A program made the position numbers and the translations under genes. DNA of 55,019 bases from contig DASQOL010000003.1 in NCBI GenBank assembly GCA_035644475.1, positions 1 through 55,019 on the forward strand, read 5' to 3'. The first letter of the stretch is position 1. Every line of letters begins with the position of its first letter. The notes beneath the pieces are model-generated. The model did no database searches, was not told the DNA's origin, and saw only the letters and a program-made list of their open reading frames with translations. The DNA is from FEN-1219 sp035644475 (GTDB lineage: Bacteria > Pseudomonadota > Gammaproteobacteria > Steroidobacterales > Rariloculaceae). Positions 17,189-26,178 of this stretch are shown here, one piece after another.

Positions 17189-17989
17189 GTGCGTAACCTC
17201 GTTCTCGCGCTCGTGCTCGCGAATCTTGCGTTCGCCGCTTGGCATCTTTGGTTCTCGCAACCGCCTCGGGCGGTGCACGTCGCGGACCCGGGCGTGCCCG
17301 GCATCACTCTGGTCAGCGAGCTTCCGCCGGACCTGAAGGCGCTGCCGAGCGTCGACGACTCCGGCGCCTCATCGGGCGCCGGCGGCGAGGCTCCGGGCGG
17401 AGCGACCGCGGGCGCTGCCGAGCACGCAGCGAGCGCCGCGCCGGTCGGCGGCGCGCAGGCCGCCGCTACGTCGCCGCCGTCGTCCGATGTCGCGGGGGCC
17501 GCGGGGGCCGCGCCGGCCGGCGCACACTGCAGCAGCGTGGGCCCGTTCCGCGAGCTCGCGCAGGCCGCGACGGCCGCCGCGAATCTGCGCGCGGCCGGCT
17601 ATCAGCCGACGCAGCGCGTCGCCGAAGGCGACATCTGGATCGGCTACTGGGTGTACATCGACGCGATCACGACCGAGGCTCAGGCGAACGAGATCCTCGC
17701 GAAGGTCCGCGACGCCGGTGTCACCGATTCCTACGTCATCCCGAACAGCGACAGCGGCAACTTGGTGTCGCTCGGCGTGTTCAGCGAGATCAGCGGCGTG
17801 AGCCGCCGGCGCGAACAGGTGCGCGCGCTCGGATTCGACCCGAAGATCGTCGACCGCACGCGCCGCGCCACGGTCTACTGGGTGGACATCGAGCTCACGG
17901 GCGACCAGGCGCTCGACTTCGACTCGCTGCAGACGCCGGGCCGAATCATCCGGCTCGAGCAGCGCAAGTGCGACGCCGCCGTCGGCTGA
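17189..17989 (+). CDS. SPOR-domain membrane-anchored protein
   Basis: A 266-aa protein with an N-terminal membrane anchor or signal anchor (LVLALVLANLAFAAWHLWF), an Ala/Gly/Ser-rich linker at about 50-110, and two SPOR-like segments after CSSVGPF (about 112-185 and 185-245). SPOR domains bind denuded peptidoglycan at division sites. The birA-coaX-SPOR order is conserved in Beta- and Gammaproteobacteria. The start is GTG at 17189; three short ATGCGTAA/GTGCGTAA repeats crowd the start region. Confidence 0.85.
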   Translation: MRNLVLALVLANLAFAAWHLWFSQPPRAVHVADPGVPGITLVSELPPDLKALPSVDDSGASSGAGGEAPGGATAGAAEHAASAAPVGGAQAAATSPPSSDVAGAAGAAPAGAHCSSVGPFRELAQAATAAANLRAAGYQPTQRVAEGDIWIGYWVYIDAITTEAQANEILAKVRDAGVTDSYVIPNSDSGNLVSLGVFSEISGVSRRREQVRALGFDPKIVDRTRRATVYWVDIELTGDQALDFDSLQTPGRIIRLEQRKCDAAVG

Positions 17990-18176
17990 AACGCGCCGCG
18001 CGCGGCATGGTCTCCGCTCGGCGACCGATTCAGGTTTCTTGAGATTCGCTGCCGCGACCGAGCCGCGGCGATTGCGGCGGCGGACCCGAGCCGCTATGTT
18101 CTCGCCACATCCCTTTCGAAGACGCACGTGCAAGTGCGCGGCCGCATCACCCAAGAATGTTAAGGAGCCGACTCAC

Positions 18177-18926
18177 ATGAAACTCTGGAAGCACACTTCG
18201 TGGACGTTCGCGCTGTGCGTGCTCGGCGGGCTCGCAACGGTCGCGAACGCGCAAGACGAGCAAGCCACGCGCATGAAAACCGCGCTCGCCTCACCGCAGC
18301 GCCCGCAGGAGGACAAGGATCGCGATGCCGTGCGCAAGCCGATCGAGACGATTCAATTCCTCGGCATCAAGAGCGGTCAGACCGTGATGGACGTGATTGC
18401 CGTCGGCGGCTGGTTCACCGAGGTGCTGTCGGCGGCCGTCGGGCCGAGCGGCAAGGTCTACGGCCAGAACCCCACGTTCTTCACTCAGCGCCAAGGTTTC
18501 GCGGAGAGCGAGAAGGCGCGCGACGACCGGCTCGGTAACGTGACGGCCGTGCACGGCGACATCCCCGAGGCCGGGTTGAACGGCAAGATCGACGCGGCCC
18601 TCACCGCGCTCAATCTCCACGACATCTACGGACAAGGCGGCGAGGCCGCCGCCGTTGCGCTCTGCAAGGCAGTGTTCGACGCGTTGAAGCCGGGCGGAGT
18701 GTTCGGCGTTATCGACCACGTCGGCATCGCGGGGCAGGACACCAAGGCGCAGCACCGCATCGAGTTGCAAACGGCAAAGGACATCCTCACCAAGGCCGGC
18801 TTCAAGATCGAAGCCGAGTCGAACATCCTCAAGAACCCGATGGACGATCACACCAAGCGCGTGTTCGACCCGGCGATTGCGCGGCACACGGATCAGTTCC
18901 TGATTCGCGCGCGCAAGCCGGGCTAG
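18177..18926 (+). CDS. Exported class I methyltransferase-like protein
   Basis: A 249-aa protein with a clear Sec signal peptide (cleavage after VANA, residue about 23), then a Rossmann methyltransferase-like fold. The SAM-binding motif I is degenerate (VMDVIAVGGWFTEVL instead of D-x-G-x-G). FDALKPGGVFGVIDH is a normal post-motif strand. The family of predicted methyltransferases with signal peptides is known, but its reaction is not. TAAGGAG lies nine bases upstream of the ATG. It may not bind SAM in the usual way. Confidence 0.83.
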   Translation: MKLWKHTSWTFALCVLGGLATVANAQDEQATRMKTALASPQRPQEDKDRDAVRKPIETIQFLGIKSGQTVMDVIAVGGWFTEVLSAAVGPSGKVYGQNPTFFTQRQGFAESEKARDDRLGNVTAVHGDIPEAGLNGKIDAALTALNLHDIYGQGGEAAAVALCKAVFDALKPGGVFGVIDHVGIAGQDTKAQHRIELQTAKDILTKAGFKIEAESNILKNPMDDHTKRVFDPAIARHTDQFLIRARKPG

Positions 18927-18933
18927 CGGTCGA

Positions 18934-18963
18934 GAAGGTGTCTGACGCCTTGGTGTCGGACAC
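18934..18963. repeat. Palindromic GGTGTC repeat
   Basis: AGGTGTCTGACGCCTTGGTG and TCGGACACCT pair as a hairpin and match the GGTGTC/GACACC elements at 9676-9740. It lies directly behind the stop codon at 18926, where it could act as a weak terminator, though no T-run follows. Confidence 0.55.
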
Positions 18964-19003
18964 CTGTCCCGCCGGGCACGCGCAGGGGTGCCTGGCATCG
19001 TCC

Positions 19004-19048
19004 CGAGTCGGCACGGTGCGCCGGGCTATAATGCCCGCCGCGCGCAAC
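19004..19048 (+). promoter_or_regulatory. Stable-RNA promoter of tRNA-Thr
   Basis: A perfect -10 box TATAAT is at 19027-19032, followed by a G/C-only discriminator (GCCCGCCGCGCGC) of the kind found in growth-rate and ppGpp-controlled stable RNA promoters. The -35 region is poor. Confidence 0.6.
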
Positions 19049-19120
19049 GCCGGTGTAGCACAGCGGTAGTGCAGCGGTTTTGTAAACCGAAGGTCGGGAG
19101 TTCGATTCTCTCCACCGGCA
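19049..19120 (+). tRNA. tRNA-Thr (anticodon TGT)
   Basis: A 72-base cloverleaf: acceptor stem GCCGGTG paired with CACCGGC, D-arm with AGCGGTA, anticodon loop TTTGTAA (anticodon TGT, reading ACA), T-arm GGGAG-TTCGATT-CTCTC, and discriminator A. The outermost anticodon-stem pair is a G/A mismatch. The CCA end is not encoded. Confidence 0.95.
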
Positions 19121-19155
19121 CCGCGCGCGCGGCCCGCCACTCCTTGGATTTCGCC

Positions 19156-19698
19156 TTGGCCCTCACCGCGACGATCTACACTTTCGACGTCGACCTCGCG
19201 CACGCGGATCGCGGCGTCTACGAGACGTTGGCGCTGCGCGTCGCACGCCATCCGTCGGAGAGCGAGGACTATCTCGTCACCCGCCTGCTCGCGTACTGCC
19301 TCGAATTCACCGAGGGCATCGCGTTCTCCACCGGCGGCTTGTCGGACCCCGACGATCCGGCGCTCGCCATCCGCGATCTCACCGGTGCGATCACGACGTG
19401 GATCGAGATCGGCGCGCCGGACGCCGCACGCGTCCACAAGGCGAGCAAGGCGGCGGAGCGCGTCGTCGTGTACACGCACAAGGATCCGGCGAAGCTGCTC
19501 GCGCAGTGGTCCGGCGAGCGCATTCACCGCGCGGCCGACGTCGAGCTCTACGCGATCGATCGAACGTTGCTTGCGGCCCTGGTCGGCCGATTGCAACGGC
19601 GCATGGCGTTCGCGTTGTCGGTTACCGGCGGACAACTCTACGTCACGCTAGGTGACACCGTGCTCGAGGGTGCGGTAGAGCGCCACCATCTGGAGTGA
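19156..19698 (+). CDS. yaeQ: YaeQ family protein
   Basis: A cytosolic protein of 180 aa, matching the usual YaeQ length of about 180. The N-terminus LTATIYTFDVDLAHADRG and the segments HPSESEDYLVTRLLAYCLEF and WIEIGAPD are typical. YaeQ has a PD-(D/E)XK nuclease-like fold and has been linked to RfaH-related anti-termination, but its role is unsettled. The TTG at 19156 is the only start giving the family length. It follows the tRNA by 35 bases and may share its transcript. Confidence 0.9.
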   Translation: MALTATIYTFDVDLAHADRGVYETLALRVARHPSESEDYLVTRLLAYCLEFTEGIAFSTGGLSDPDDPALAIRDLTGAITTWIEIGAPDAARVHKASKAAERVVVYTHKDPAKLLAQWSGERIHRAADVELYAIDRTLLAALVGRLQRRMAFALSVTGGQLYVTLGDTVLEGAVERHHLE

Positions 19699-19727
19699 GC
19701 GGCGGCTGCGCTCGGTCCGCGCAGAGA

Positions 19728-19779
19728 CCCCTCCGCGGAGGGATTTCGCACCACGCCGGTGCGAGTTTCCGCGGAAACA
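19728..19779. repeat. Composite palindrome, CTCCGCGGAG/TTCCGCGGAA family (copy 1)
   Basis: Two perfect palindromes, CCCTCCGCGGAGGG (19729-19742) and GTTTCCGCGGAAAC (19765-19778), flank a hairpin-like centre (TTTCGCACCACGCCGGTGCGA). The same three parts occur in inverse order at 54048-54112. Confidence 0.88.
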
Positions 19780-19835
19780 CCGGCTATGCTTGGACGCCGG
19801 GTGGGATAGCGGGCGACCGCGTGGGGGGGATCATC

Positions 19836-20540
19836 GTGACGACTTTCGTTCTGGTGCACGGCGCGTGGCGCGGCGGCTGGGTCTGGAAGCGCGTTCGCCC
19901 GCTGCTCGCCCGCGGCGGCCACGACGTGTTCACGCCGACCCTGACCGGCGTCGGCGACCGCTCGCACCTGAACGCGCCCAGCGTCGACCTCGAGACCCAC
20001 ATCACCGACGTCATGAATCTACTGCGGTGGGAAGAGCTCGACGACGTCGTGCTCTGCGGCCACTCGTACGCGGGTTGCGTCGTCACGGGCGTCGCCGACC
20101 GGATGCCCGAGCGCGTGCGCGCGCTCGTCTATCTCGACGCGTTCGTGCTCGACGACGGCCAGTCGCTGCACGACACGCTCCCGCCCGAGCAGCGCGAGGC
20201 GCAGATCGCGGGCGCGCGCGAGCACGGCGACGGTTGGAAGGCGCCGCCGATTCCCGCGGAGTTCTTCAACGTCGGCCCGGAAGATCGCGCCTGGGTCGAC
20301 GCGCAAGGCACGATGCAGTCGCTCGCGACGTTCCAGCAACGCCTGCGCCTCACGGGCGGCGTCGAACGCGTGCGGCGGAGCTACGTACTTGCGACGGACT
20401 TCCCGGCCACGCCCTTCCGGCAGTTCTACGACCGCGCCAAGACCAAGGGTTGGAAAACGCTTACGGTGGCCTGCGGCCACGACGCGATGCTGGCGCGCCC
20501 CGCCGACATCGCGCGCATATTGCTCGACGCTGCGGGCTGA
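19836..20540 (+). CDS. Alpha/beta hydrolase
   Basis: A 234-aa cytosolic hydrolase of the short EstC/hydroxynitrile-lyase-like type. The oxyanion region is FVLVHGAWRGGWVW near the N-terminus, the nucleophile Ser is in GHSYAG at about residue 77, the following VYLDAF carries an Asp, and the catalytic His is in ACGHDAM near 214. GGGGGGA sits six to twelve bases before the GTG at 19836. The substrate is probably a small ester or amide, but nothing in the context names it. Confidence 0.88.
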   Translation: MTTFVLVHGAWRGGWVWKRVRPLLARGGHDVFTPTLTGVGDRSHLNAPSVDLETHITDVMNLLRWEELDDVVLCGHSYAGCVVTGVADRMPERVRALVYLDAFVLDDGQSLHDTLPPEQREAQIAGAREHGDGWKAPPIPAEFFNVGPEDRAWVDAQGTMQSLATFQQRLRLTGGVERVRRSYVLATDFPATPFRQFYDRAKTKGWKTLTVACGHDAMLARPADIARILLDAAG

Positions 20541-20543
20541 GCA

Positions 20544-20599
20544 GGGTCTGACCCCCTTGGGGTCTGACCCTAATTCGCAAAAGGGGGCTTGACCCTCAC
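20544..20599. repeat. Palindromic repeat, GGGTCTGACCC family (copy 1)
   Basis: AGGGTCTGACCCCC and GGGGTCTGACCCT (20544-20572) are each palindromic and also pair with each other. A degenerate third unit (GGGGGCTTGACCCTC) ends near 20598. It starts four bases after the hydrolase stop. A larger array of the same motif is at 41886-42063. Confidence 0.82.
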
Positions 20600-20626
20600 C
20601 CAACGTGAGACCCGAGAGTCTCGTCC

Positions 20627-21421
20627 ATGCCGTCCTCACGCACATATCAAGTCAAAGAGGTCGCCGAGCTCAGCGGGCTGTCGGTCCGCGCGCTGCACCA
20701 CTACGACGAGATCGGCTTGCTCACGCCCACCGGGCGCAGCGCCGCGGGCTACCGGCTCTACAACGACGACGACTTGCTGCGTTTGCAGCAGATCGTCATC
20801 GGCCGCGAGCTCGGTCTCTCGCTCGAGGCGATCCGGCATTCGCTCGACGACCCGAAGTTCGACCGCCGGCAAGCGCTGCGCGAGCAGCGCGCCGAGCTCG
20901 AGCGGCGGGCCGCGAGCACGGCCGAGATGATTCGTGCGATCGACGCGGCAATCGAGGCGCTCAACGAACGAGCGGAGGTTCCCATGGGTAACGAAAAGAC
21001 CGTCGACTTCAAGAAGATTTTCAACGGGTTCGATCCCGACCAATACGCCGACGAAACGAAGCAACGCTGGGGCAACACCGCGGGCTACAAGGCCGCGGAG
21101 AAGCGCTGGACCTCGTACACGGAGGCCGACTGGATCAAGTGCCGCGACGAGCAAGGCGCGATCTACGCCGAAGCGTTCGCGGCGTTGTCCGCCGGCAAGA
21201 AGCCGGACGATCCCGCGGCGATGGACATCGCCGAACGGCATCGGCTCTGCTTCGACCGCTGGTTCTATCCGTGCAGTCGGGAGATGCACGCGCGCCTCGC
21301 CGACATGTGGGAGACCGACCGGCGTTACGGCGACAGCATCGACAAGCACGGCGGTGCGGGGCTCACGGCGTTCCTCGCGGCCGCGGTTCGCGCGAACGCG
21401 CGGCGCTCGGCCAACCCTTGA
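20627..21421 (+). CDS. MerR-family regulator with TipAS domain
   Basis: A 264-aa DNA-binding regulator. The MerR winged helix covers about 6-75 (VKEVAELSGLSVRALHHYDE and GYRLYNDDDL), a long dimer helix follows at about 80-118, and a TipAS-like antibiotic-recognition domain fills 130-255 (QRWGNTAGYKAAEKRW, CFDRWFYPCSREMHARLADMW). TipA-type proteins sense thiopeptide-like drugs. An internal ATG at residue 122 (GTTCCCATGGG, 20984) resembles the independent TipAS start known in Streptomyces, although no strong ribosome site precedes it here. Confidence 0.9.
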   Translation: MPSSRTYQVKEVAELSGLSVRALHHYDEIGLLTPTGRSAAGYRLYNDDDLLRLQQIVIGRELGLSLEAIRHSLDDPKFDRRQALREQRAELERRAASTAEMIRAIDAAIEALNERAEVPMGNEKTVDFKKIFNGFDPDQYADETKQRWGNTAGYKAAEKRWTSYTEADWIKCRDEQGAIYAEAFAALSAGKKPDDPAAMDIAERHRLCFDRWFYPCSREMHARLADMWETDRRYGDSIDKHGGAGLTAFLAAAVRANARRSANP

Positions 21422-21494
21422 GCCTTTGACGAGGGTGGCGTCCGGCGCTTAGTATCTCTCGCGTTGATTGCTTCGCCGGGTAACCGGCGAGCCG

Positions 21495-21531
21495 AGGCCC
21501 GCGTCCTGACCGACGCGGGCCTTTTCTTTTT
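21495..21531 (+). terminator. Rho-independent terminator behind the MerR gene
   Basis: An 11-bp perfect stem (AGGCCCGCGTC at 21495-21505 with 21512-21522) and a 6-base loop are followed by TTTTCTTTTT. It separates the regulator from the hydrolase gene 40 bases downstream. Confidence 0.9.
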
Positions 21532-21561
21532 CCGTTCCCCCACCACTCGAGGAGACGGAAA

Positions 21562-22530
21562 ATGAGTCGAGATCAATACCGCGTCGATGAATCCCTGTTC
21601 GTTGCGATCCACGGCGTCGAGCAATGGCTCGTGCTGCGCGGCGACCGCCGCAACCCCGCGCTCATGGTCGTGCCGGGGCCCGGAGTTGCGACGAGCGCCT
21701 GGGCGCCGTTCTTTGCGGCCTGGGAAGACGGCTATACGCTGATTCACTGGGACCAGCCCGGCGGCGGCGCGACGCAGGCAAAGAACGGCGACCGCGGCAC
21801 CGGGCCGCTCACGCTCGCACGACTCGTCGACGACGGCATCGCGGTCGCGGACTTGGCGCGCCACCGGCTCGGCGTGCCGCGAGTCGCGCTGCTCTGTGCG
21901 TCCGGCGGCACGATCGTCGGGCTCATGATGACCGAGCGCCGGCCGGACCTGTTCTCCGCGTACGTCGGCAGCGGCCAGATCGTCGATTGGGCGCGGCAGG
22001 ACGCGCTGTCCTATCGCCTGTTGCTCGAGCGAGCGCGCGCGGCGAACGACGCGGCCATGCTCGCCGATCTCGAGCGAATCGGGCCGCCGCCGTATCGCGA
22101 CACGGCCACCGACGCAGTGAAGTCGAAATACGCGGGTGCGTGGACGCCGGCGGAGGCCGCCGCGGTCGCGCCGCTGTTTCCGCTCGTCGCCGCTGCGATG
22201 CAGGGGCGGCCCGCGGCCTATCTCGCGCCCGGCCTGAAGCTCGGCGACCCGCGTGCCGACGCGACGGCGGCGTACGACCGGCTGCGACCGGAGATCGTGG
22301 CGTTCGACGCGCGTCGGCAGCTTAAGCGCCGGTTCGACGTGCCGCTATTTTTCTTCCAAGGAGCGGACGACGCGTTCACGGTCACGGCGGAGGTGTGCGA
22401 CTACGTCGCCGAGATCGAGGCGACGCGGAAGTGTCTGGTGATACTCGAGGGCGCGGGGCACTCGGCGTTCTTTTTGCGCGACGAGATCCTGCGATTACTC
22501 GACGTGCACGTGCGGCCGGTCGTCGCTTGA
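21562..22530 (+). CDS. Alpha/beta hydrolase, proline-iminopeptidase-like
   Basis: A 322-aa hydrolase. IHWDQPGGGATQ is the counterpart of the WDQRG-G-S/T loop of S33 iminopeptidases. The nucleophile elbow is ALLCASGGTIVGL, with Ser near 113 but Cys in place of the usual first Gly. FFFQGADDAFT carries the Asp and LEGAGHSAFF the His. GAGGAGACGGAAA precedes the ATG. The product could be a peptidase or a general esterase. Confidence 0.85.
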   Translation: MSRDQYRVDESLFVAIHGVEQWLVLRGDRRNPALMVVPGPGVATSAWAPFFAAWEDGYTLIHWDQPGGGATQAKNGDRGTGPLTLARLVDDGIAVADLARHRLGVPRVALLCASGGTIVGLMMTERRPDLFSAYVGSGQIVDWARQDALSYRLLLERARAANDAAMLADLERIGPPPYRDTATDAVKSKYAGAWTPAEAAAVAPLFPLVAAAMQGRPAAYLAPGLKLGDPRADATAAYDRLRPEIVAFDARRQLKRRFDVPLFFFQGADDAFTVTAEVCDYVAEIEATRKCLVILEGAGHSAFFLRDEILRLLDVHVRPVVA

Positions 22531-22535
22531 GCAAC

Positions 22536-24344
22536 TCACTCGATCGGCTCGTCCAGCATCATCTGCCGGACGAACCGAACGGGTGGCGCGCCGTAGGACA
22601 GCACCTGGTCGTGGTAGGCCTTCAAGTCGAAGCGGCTGCCCAACTTGGCCGCCACGGCCTGGCGCATGTCGAAGTGTTCCTGCGCGCCGACGAAATAGGT
22701 GGGCAACTGTGCCGACGTGATCTGTGCGCGCACCCACTTGCCGGCCGCCTCGCTCTCCTGCTGAAAGGTCTGCCTCGTCATGAGCTCCATCGCCTGCTCG
22801 CGCGACCAGTGGTCCACGTGCACGCCTTGATCGAGGATCGCGTTGGCGATGGTGCGCAAGTAGAACTTGAGCTGCATCAAGCGGAACAGCGGGTCGCCGT
22901 TCAGATAGCCGGACTCGGCCATCAGCCGCTCGGTGTACACCGCCCACCCTTCCGCGAACAGCCCGGAGCGTTCCACCGCGCGCAGCACCGAGTACGCGTT
23001 CGCCGAGTGCGCGCCCTCGAGGTAGTGGCCCGGCATGGCTTCGTGGATCGAGAGCAAGTGGATCATGCGGCTGTTGTATTCGCGCAGGAACGAGTCGACC
23101 TGCTGCTCGCTCCAGTCCTCGGGGATCGGCGAGATGGCGAAGTAGGTGTCGAGCCCCTTGTCGAGCGGCCCCGGCGAGTCGCAGTACGCGATCGAGACGC
23201 CCCGTTGGAATTCGGGCATCAGGATGATCTTCACGGGATCGTCGGGCACGGTGACGAGATCGTGCTCGCGAGTGAAGCGCGTGGCCTCGGCGAGCGTGCG
23301 CGTCGCGAACTCCACCACCTGGTCGCGCGCCGGGCGATCGGCATAGGCGAGCTCGAGCGCCGCCTCGATCGCTTGCTGTTGCTGCTCCGGCGTGGGACTC
23401 GCGGGCAACGGCGGCGCGGCCGGGCGGTCCTTCAGCACGGTCTGCGCGATCGCGTACATGTCGCCACGCACGCGCGTAAGCTCCGCCTCGGCGCGGCGTT
23501 TGATCTCGGCGCGCGACAGCGATGAGCTGAGCGAATAACGCAGCTTCTCGTCGTAGAGCTTCTCTCCCAAGCGGAAGTCGCCCTTCGCGTTCGGGACCAG
23601 GGTCTCCTCGAGCCACTGCTGCTGCTCCGCCACCGCCCGGCGCACGTCGGCCACGGCCGCGTCGAGCTCCGCGCGCTGCTCGCCTTGCAGCTGGTCGGCA
23701 TTGGGAGTGATGAAGGTGTCGACCAGGCTCAGGATGCCGGGGTTCTGTTTCGCGACCGTTTCGGCGTGGATCCTCGGCACACGCGCGGGATCGAGGTTCG
23801 CGCGCGCCTGCGCGAAGACGGTCGGAATCTTCCTCATGCGCGCGGTCGCCGACTCGAGCCGTTGCGGCAGCGGTGCGAATTCGCGCGCCATGAGACTGTA
23901 GATCGCGCTGCCCGCGAGCGCGTTGTAGACCTGCGGGTCCCACGCCCAGCTCTGCAGGGTGTCCATCGACCAGATGTCCGCCTGCAGCTGGTTACGCAGG
24001 ATGGCGGCGTCGATCTGGTTCTCGCGCGTGAGCGCGGCCGTATCGATTGCCTCGAGCTCGGCCAGCAGCACCTTGCTGAAGTCGACGAGCTTCTGGCGCC
24101 CGGCCGCGCTCAGGTCGTCGACTTCGCGGTCGTAAGCATGCTCGCCGATCGACGTCGCGTTGACCGGATTCAGCCGCAGCGAGCCGTCGAGCCAGCGTCG
24201 CGACAGCTCGCTGAACTTGGCATCCGAGCCGGACGTCGCGGCCGCCCCGGTCGCGGCGTGCGGCGCAGTCGCTTGCGGTTTACACGCGGTCAAGCCGATA
24301 CCCAGCAGCGTTACGAGCAGAAGCGACGGGCGTATGACATGCAC
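22536..24344 (-). CDS. DUF885 family lipoprotein, predicted metallopeptidase
   Basis: A 602-aa protein exported as a lipoprotein: the lipobox is GLTAC with Cys at residue 21. The DUF885 core spans most of the rest, with the zinc-type motif HEAMPGHYLEGAH at about residues 430-442 and AEGWAVYTERLM near 462 supplying a further Glu. Members resemble M32-like carboxypeptidases, but activity is rarely shown. I take the GTG at 24344 (GAGG six bases upstream) over the longer frame from 24392. It follows the 5'-nucleotidase gene on the same strand after 61 bases and is convergent with the hydrolase. Confidence 0.87.
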   Translation of the reverse strand: MHVIRPSLLLVTLLGIGLTACKPQATAPHAATGAAATSGSDAKFSELSRRWLDGSLRLNPVNATSIGEHAYDREVDDLSAAGRQKLVDFSKVLLAELEAIDTAALTRENQIDAAILRNQLQADIWSMDTLQSWAWDPQVYNALAGSAIYSLMAREFAPLPQRLESATARMRKIPTVFAQARANLDPARVPRIHAETVAKQNPGILSLVDTFITPNADQLQGEQRAELDAAVADVRRAVAEQQQWLEETLVPNAKGDFRLGEKLYDEKLRYSLSSSLSRAEIKRRAEAELTRVRGDMYAIAQTVLKDRPAAPPLPASPTPEQQQQAIEAALELAYADRPARDQVVEFATRTLAEATRFTREHDLVTVPDDPVKIILMPEFQRGVSIAYCDSPGPLDKGLDTYFAISPIPEDWSEQQVDSFLREYNSRMIHLLSIHEAMPGHYLEGAHSANAYSVLRAVERSGLFAEGWAVYTERLMAESGYLNGDPLFRLMQLKFYLRTIANAILDQGVHVDHWSREQAMELMTRQTFQQESEAAGKWVRAQITSAQLPTYFVGAQEHFDMRQAVAAKLGSRFDLKAYHDQVLSYGAPPVRFVRQMMLDEPIE

Positions 24345-24405
24345 GATCGACCTCGCACCGAGCGGCAACGCCGCCAGTGCATAAGCATACAAGAAGGTCG
24401 CCGCG

Positions 24406-26142
24406 TCAGCGCTTCAGGCACGCGGTCAGGTCGTCGTCGACGTATTGCCAGCGTGGCCGTTCGGCCTGCACGAATTCGTTCGCCGCCAGGTGGCCGCCGC
24501 GAGCGCGTAGCCAGTCCTCGACCACTTCCCGCAGAACCGGCGCGTCGGCCGGGATGTTGTTGCCGCCCGCCGCCGGCACGGCCGCGAACACTTGGCCGAG
24601 CACGAGCGAGTCCATGGCCGCGACCACAATTTGTTCGTCTGCGCCGAGGGGTTTATCCACGTCGAGGGGTGCGCCGTTCTGGCGCGTGACCTCCACGCCG
24701 AGCTCGCCGGCGGGAGAGCAGCTGACGCGCACGCGGACCCCCGACAGCCCGAGCGCGCCGCGCCGGTCGCGGCGCACTTCGTCGGCGAGCAGCGCGCGCA
24801 GCTCCGCGCCGGTGATCGTGAGCGTGACGAGCCGGTTGTCGAACGGAAAAACGTCGTAGAGCGCGCCGAAGGTGAGGGCGCCTTCGGCCAAGTCGGTGCG
24901 CAGCCCGCCGCGCACGTTGTTGTTGATCGCCACGTCCGCGCCCGTGCGCTCGCGCTCGGCGTCGGCGAATAGATTGCCGAGCGGCGACTCCGCTGCGCCG
25001 CTGCGCCCGATCGGCGTGTCGAGCACGACGCCGAGCGGTGTGGCCTGCAGCGCGCGCACGCGCGCGAGCGCCGGCGCCATCGCGGCGTCGATCGCCGGAT
25101 CGGCGGCGACGACGCGCTGCTCGTAAACCGCCGTTGCGTCGCCGGATTGCGCGCCGCAACCGCCGGTGGCGGTCGCCGCGGCGCAGATGTCGCGCGGAGC
25201 GAAGATCTCGTGCCCCACGACCCGGCGCGCGCGCCGATCGAACGCCACGTCCACGCGGCCGAACGCGCGCCCGAGCGCGTAGGCTTGGACGATTGCGACG
25301 CCGGCAACCTCGTGCGCGACGCCTTGATGGGTGTGGCCCGCCGCGATGACGTCGACGAGCCCGCGCGGCAGGTCTTGCGCCAGCGCGAAAATCTCCGAGC
25401 TTGGATCGCACGACGACAGATCCGTCGGCTTGCCGAATTCCCCGCAAGCGCCGCCGGCGTGAGCACCCACGATCACGACTTCGGCGCCCTCCGAGCGCAG
25501 CTTCGTAGCCTCGGCCGCTACCGCGGCGGCGAGCGGAGCTACGCGCAGCCCGTGGACGTTGGCGCGCAGCGTCGCGCGCAGCGCGTCGCTCGCCATGACC
25601 CCGACGATCCCGACCTTGACGCCGGCCGTGGTGACGAGCGTCGACGCGCGCACGTTCCGCCACGCGACCCGCTCGCCTGTCGTTTCGTCGATGAGGTTCG
25701 CCGCGAGCAGCGGAAACGACGCTTGCGCGGCGCGCGCCTGGATCGCGCCGCGCGGATCGCCGCCGCGCTGCTGCCGCGCGCCCGGACCGTCCGCGGCGCC
25801 GAAATCGAACTCGTGGTTGCCGATGACGGCCGCCGCGTAGCCGAGCGCCGCGTAGGCGTCGATGACGACGGCGCCCTCGCTCAAGTCCGAGTCGATGCCG
25901 CCCTGGAACGTGTCGCCCGAATCCACGACCAAGACGGCGCCGCCGTCCGCGGCGCGCGCCGCGCGAAGATTCTTGAGATACCCGCCGAACATGGCGAGCC
26001 CGCCCTGGTCATTGCGCGGCGCGATGTTGCCGTGCAGATCGGTGGTCGCGACGATCGAGAGCGTCACGACGTCGGGCGTAGGCGCCGCGACCGCGGTCGC
26101 GGATGCGCCAAGGGCGAGCAACAGCGGTGCCACGGATCGCAT
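24406..26142 (-). CDS. Periplasmic 5'-nucleotidase / UshA-family phosphoesterase
   Basis: A secreted metallophosphoesterase of 578 aa. The Sec signal ends at AVAA near residue 19. Metal-site motifs appear in order: TTDLHGN (about 33-39), DSGDTFQGG (about 75-83), GNHEFDFG (about 107-114) and AGHTHQG (about 250-256). The C-terminal nucleotidase domain starts near 350 and has the substrate-stacking region around NNNVRGGLR and YDVFPFDN. It releases phosphate from nucleotides or cyclic nucleotides in the periplasm. The ATG at 26142 gives the best signal peptide; the frame is open to 26172. Confidence 0.92.
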   Translation of the reverse strand: MRSVAPLLLALGASATAVAAPTPDVVTLSIVATTDLHGNIAPRNDQGGLAMFGGYLKNLRAARAADGGAVLVVDSGDTFQGGIDSDLSEGAVVIDAYAALGYAAAVIGNHEFDFGAADGPGARQQRGGDPRGAIQARAAQASFPLLAANLIDETTGERVAWRNVRASTLVTTAGVKVGIVGVMASDALRATLRANVHGLRVAPLAAAVAAEATKLRSEGAEVVIVGAHAGGACGEFGKPTDLSSCDPSSEIFALAQDLPRGLVDVIAAGHTHQGVAHEVAGVAIVQAYALGRAFGRVDVAFDRRARRVVGHEIFAPRDICAAATATGGCGAQSGDATAVYEQRVVAADPAIDAAMAPALARVRALQATPLGVVLDTPIGRSGAAESPLGNLFADAERERTGADVAINNNVRGGLRTDLAEGALTFGALYDVFPFDNRLVTLTITGAELRALLADEVRRDRRGALGLSGVRVRVSCSPAGELGVEVTRQNGAPLDVDKPLGADEQIVVAAMDSLVLGQVFAAVPAAGGNNIPADAPVLREVVEDWLRARGGHLAANEFVQAERPRWQYVDDDLTACLKR

Positions 26143-26178
26143 GGGTGCGGATTGTAGCGCCGCGCGATCCAATCGTAG

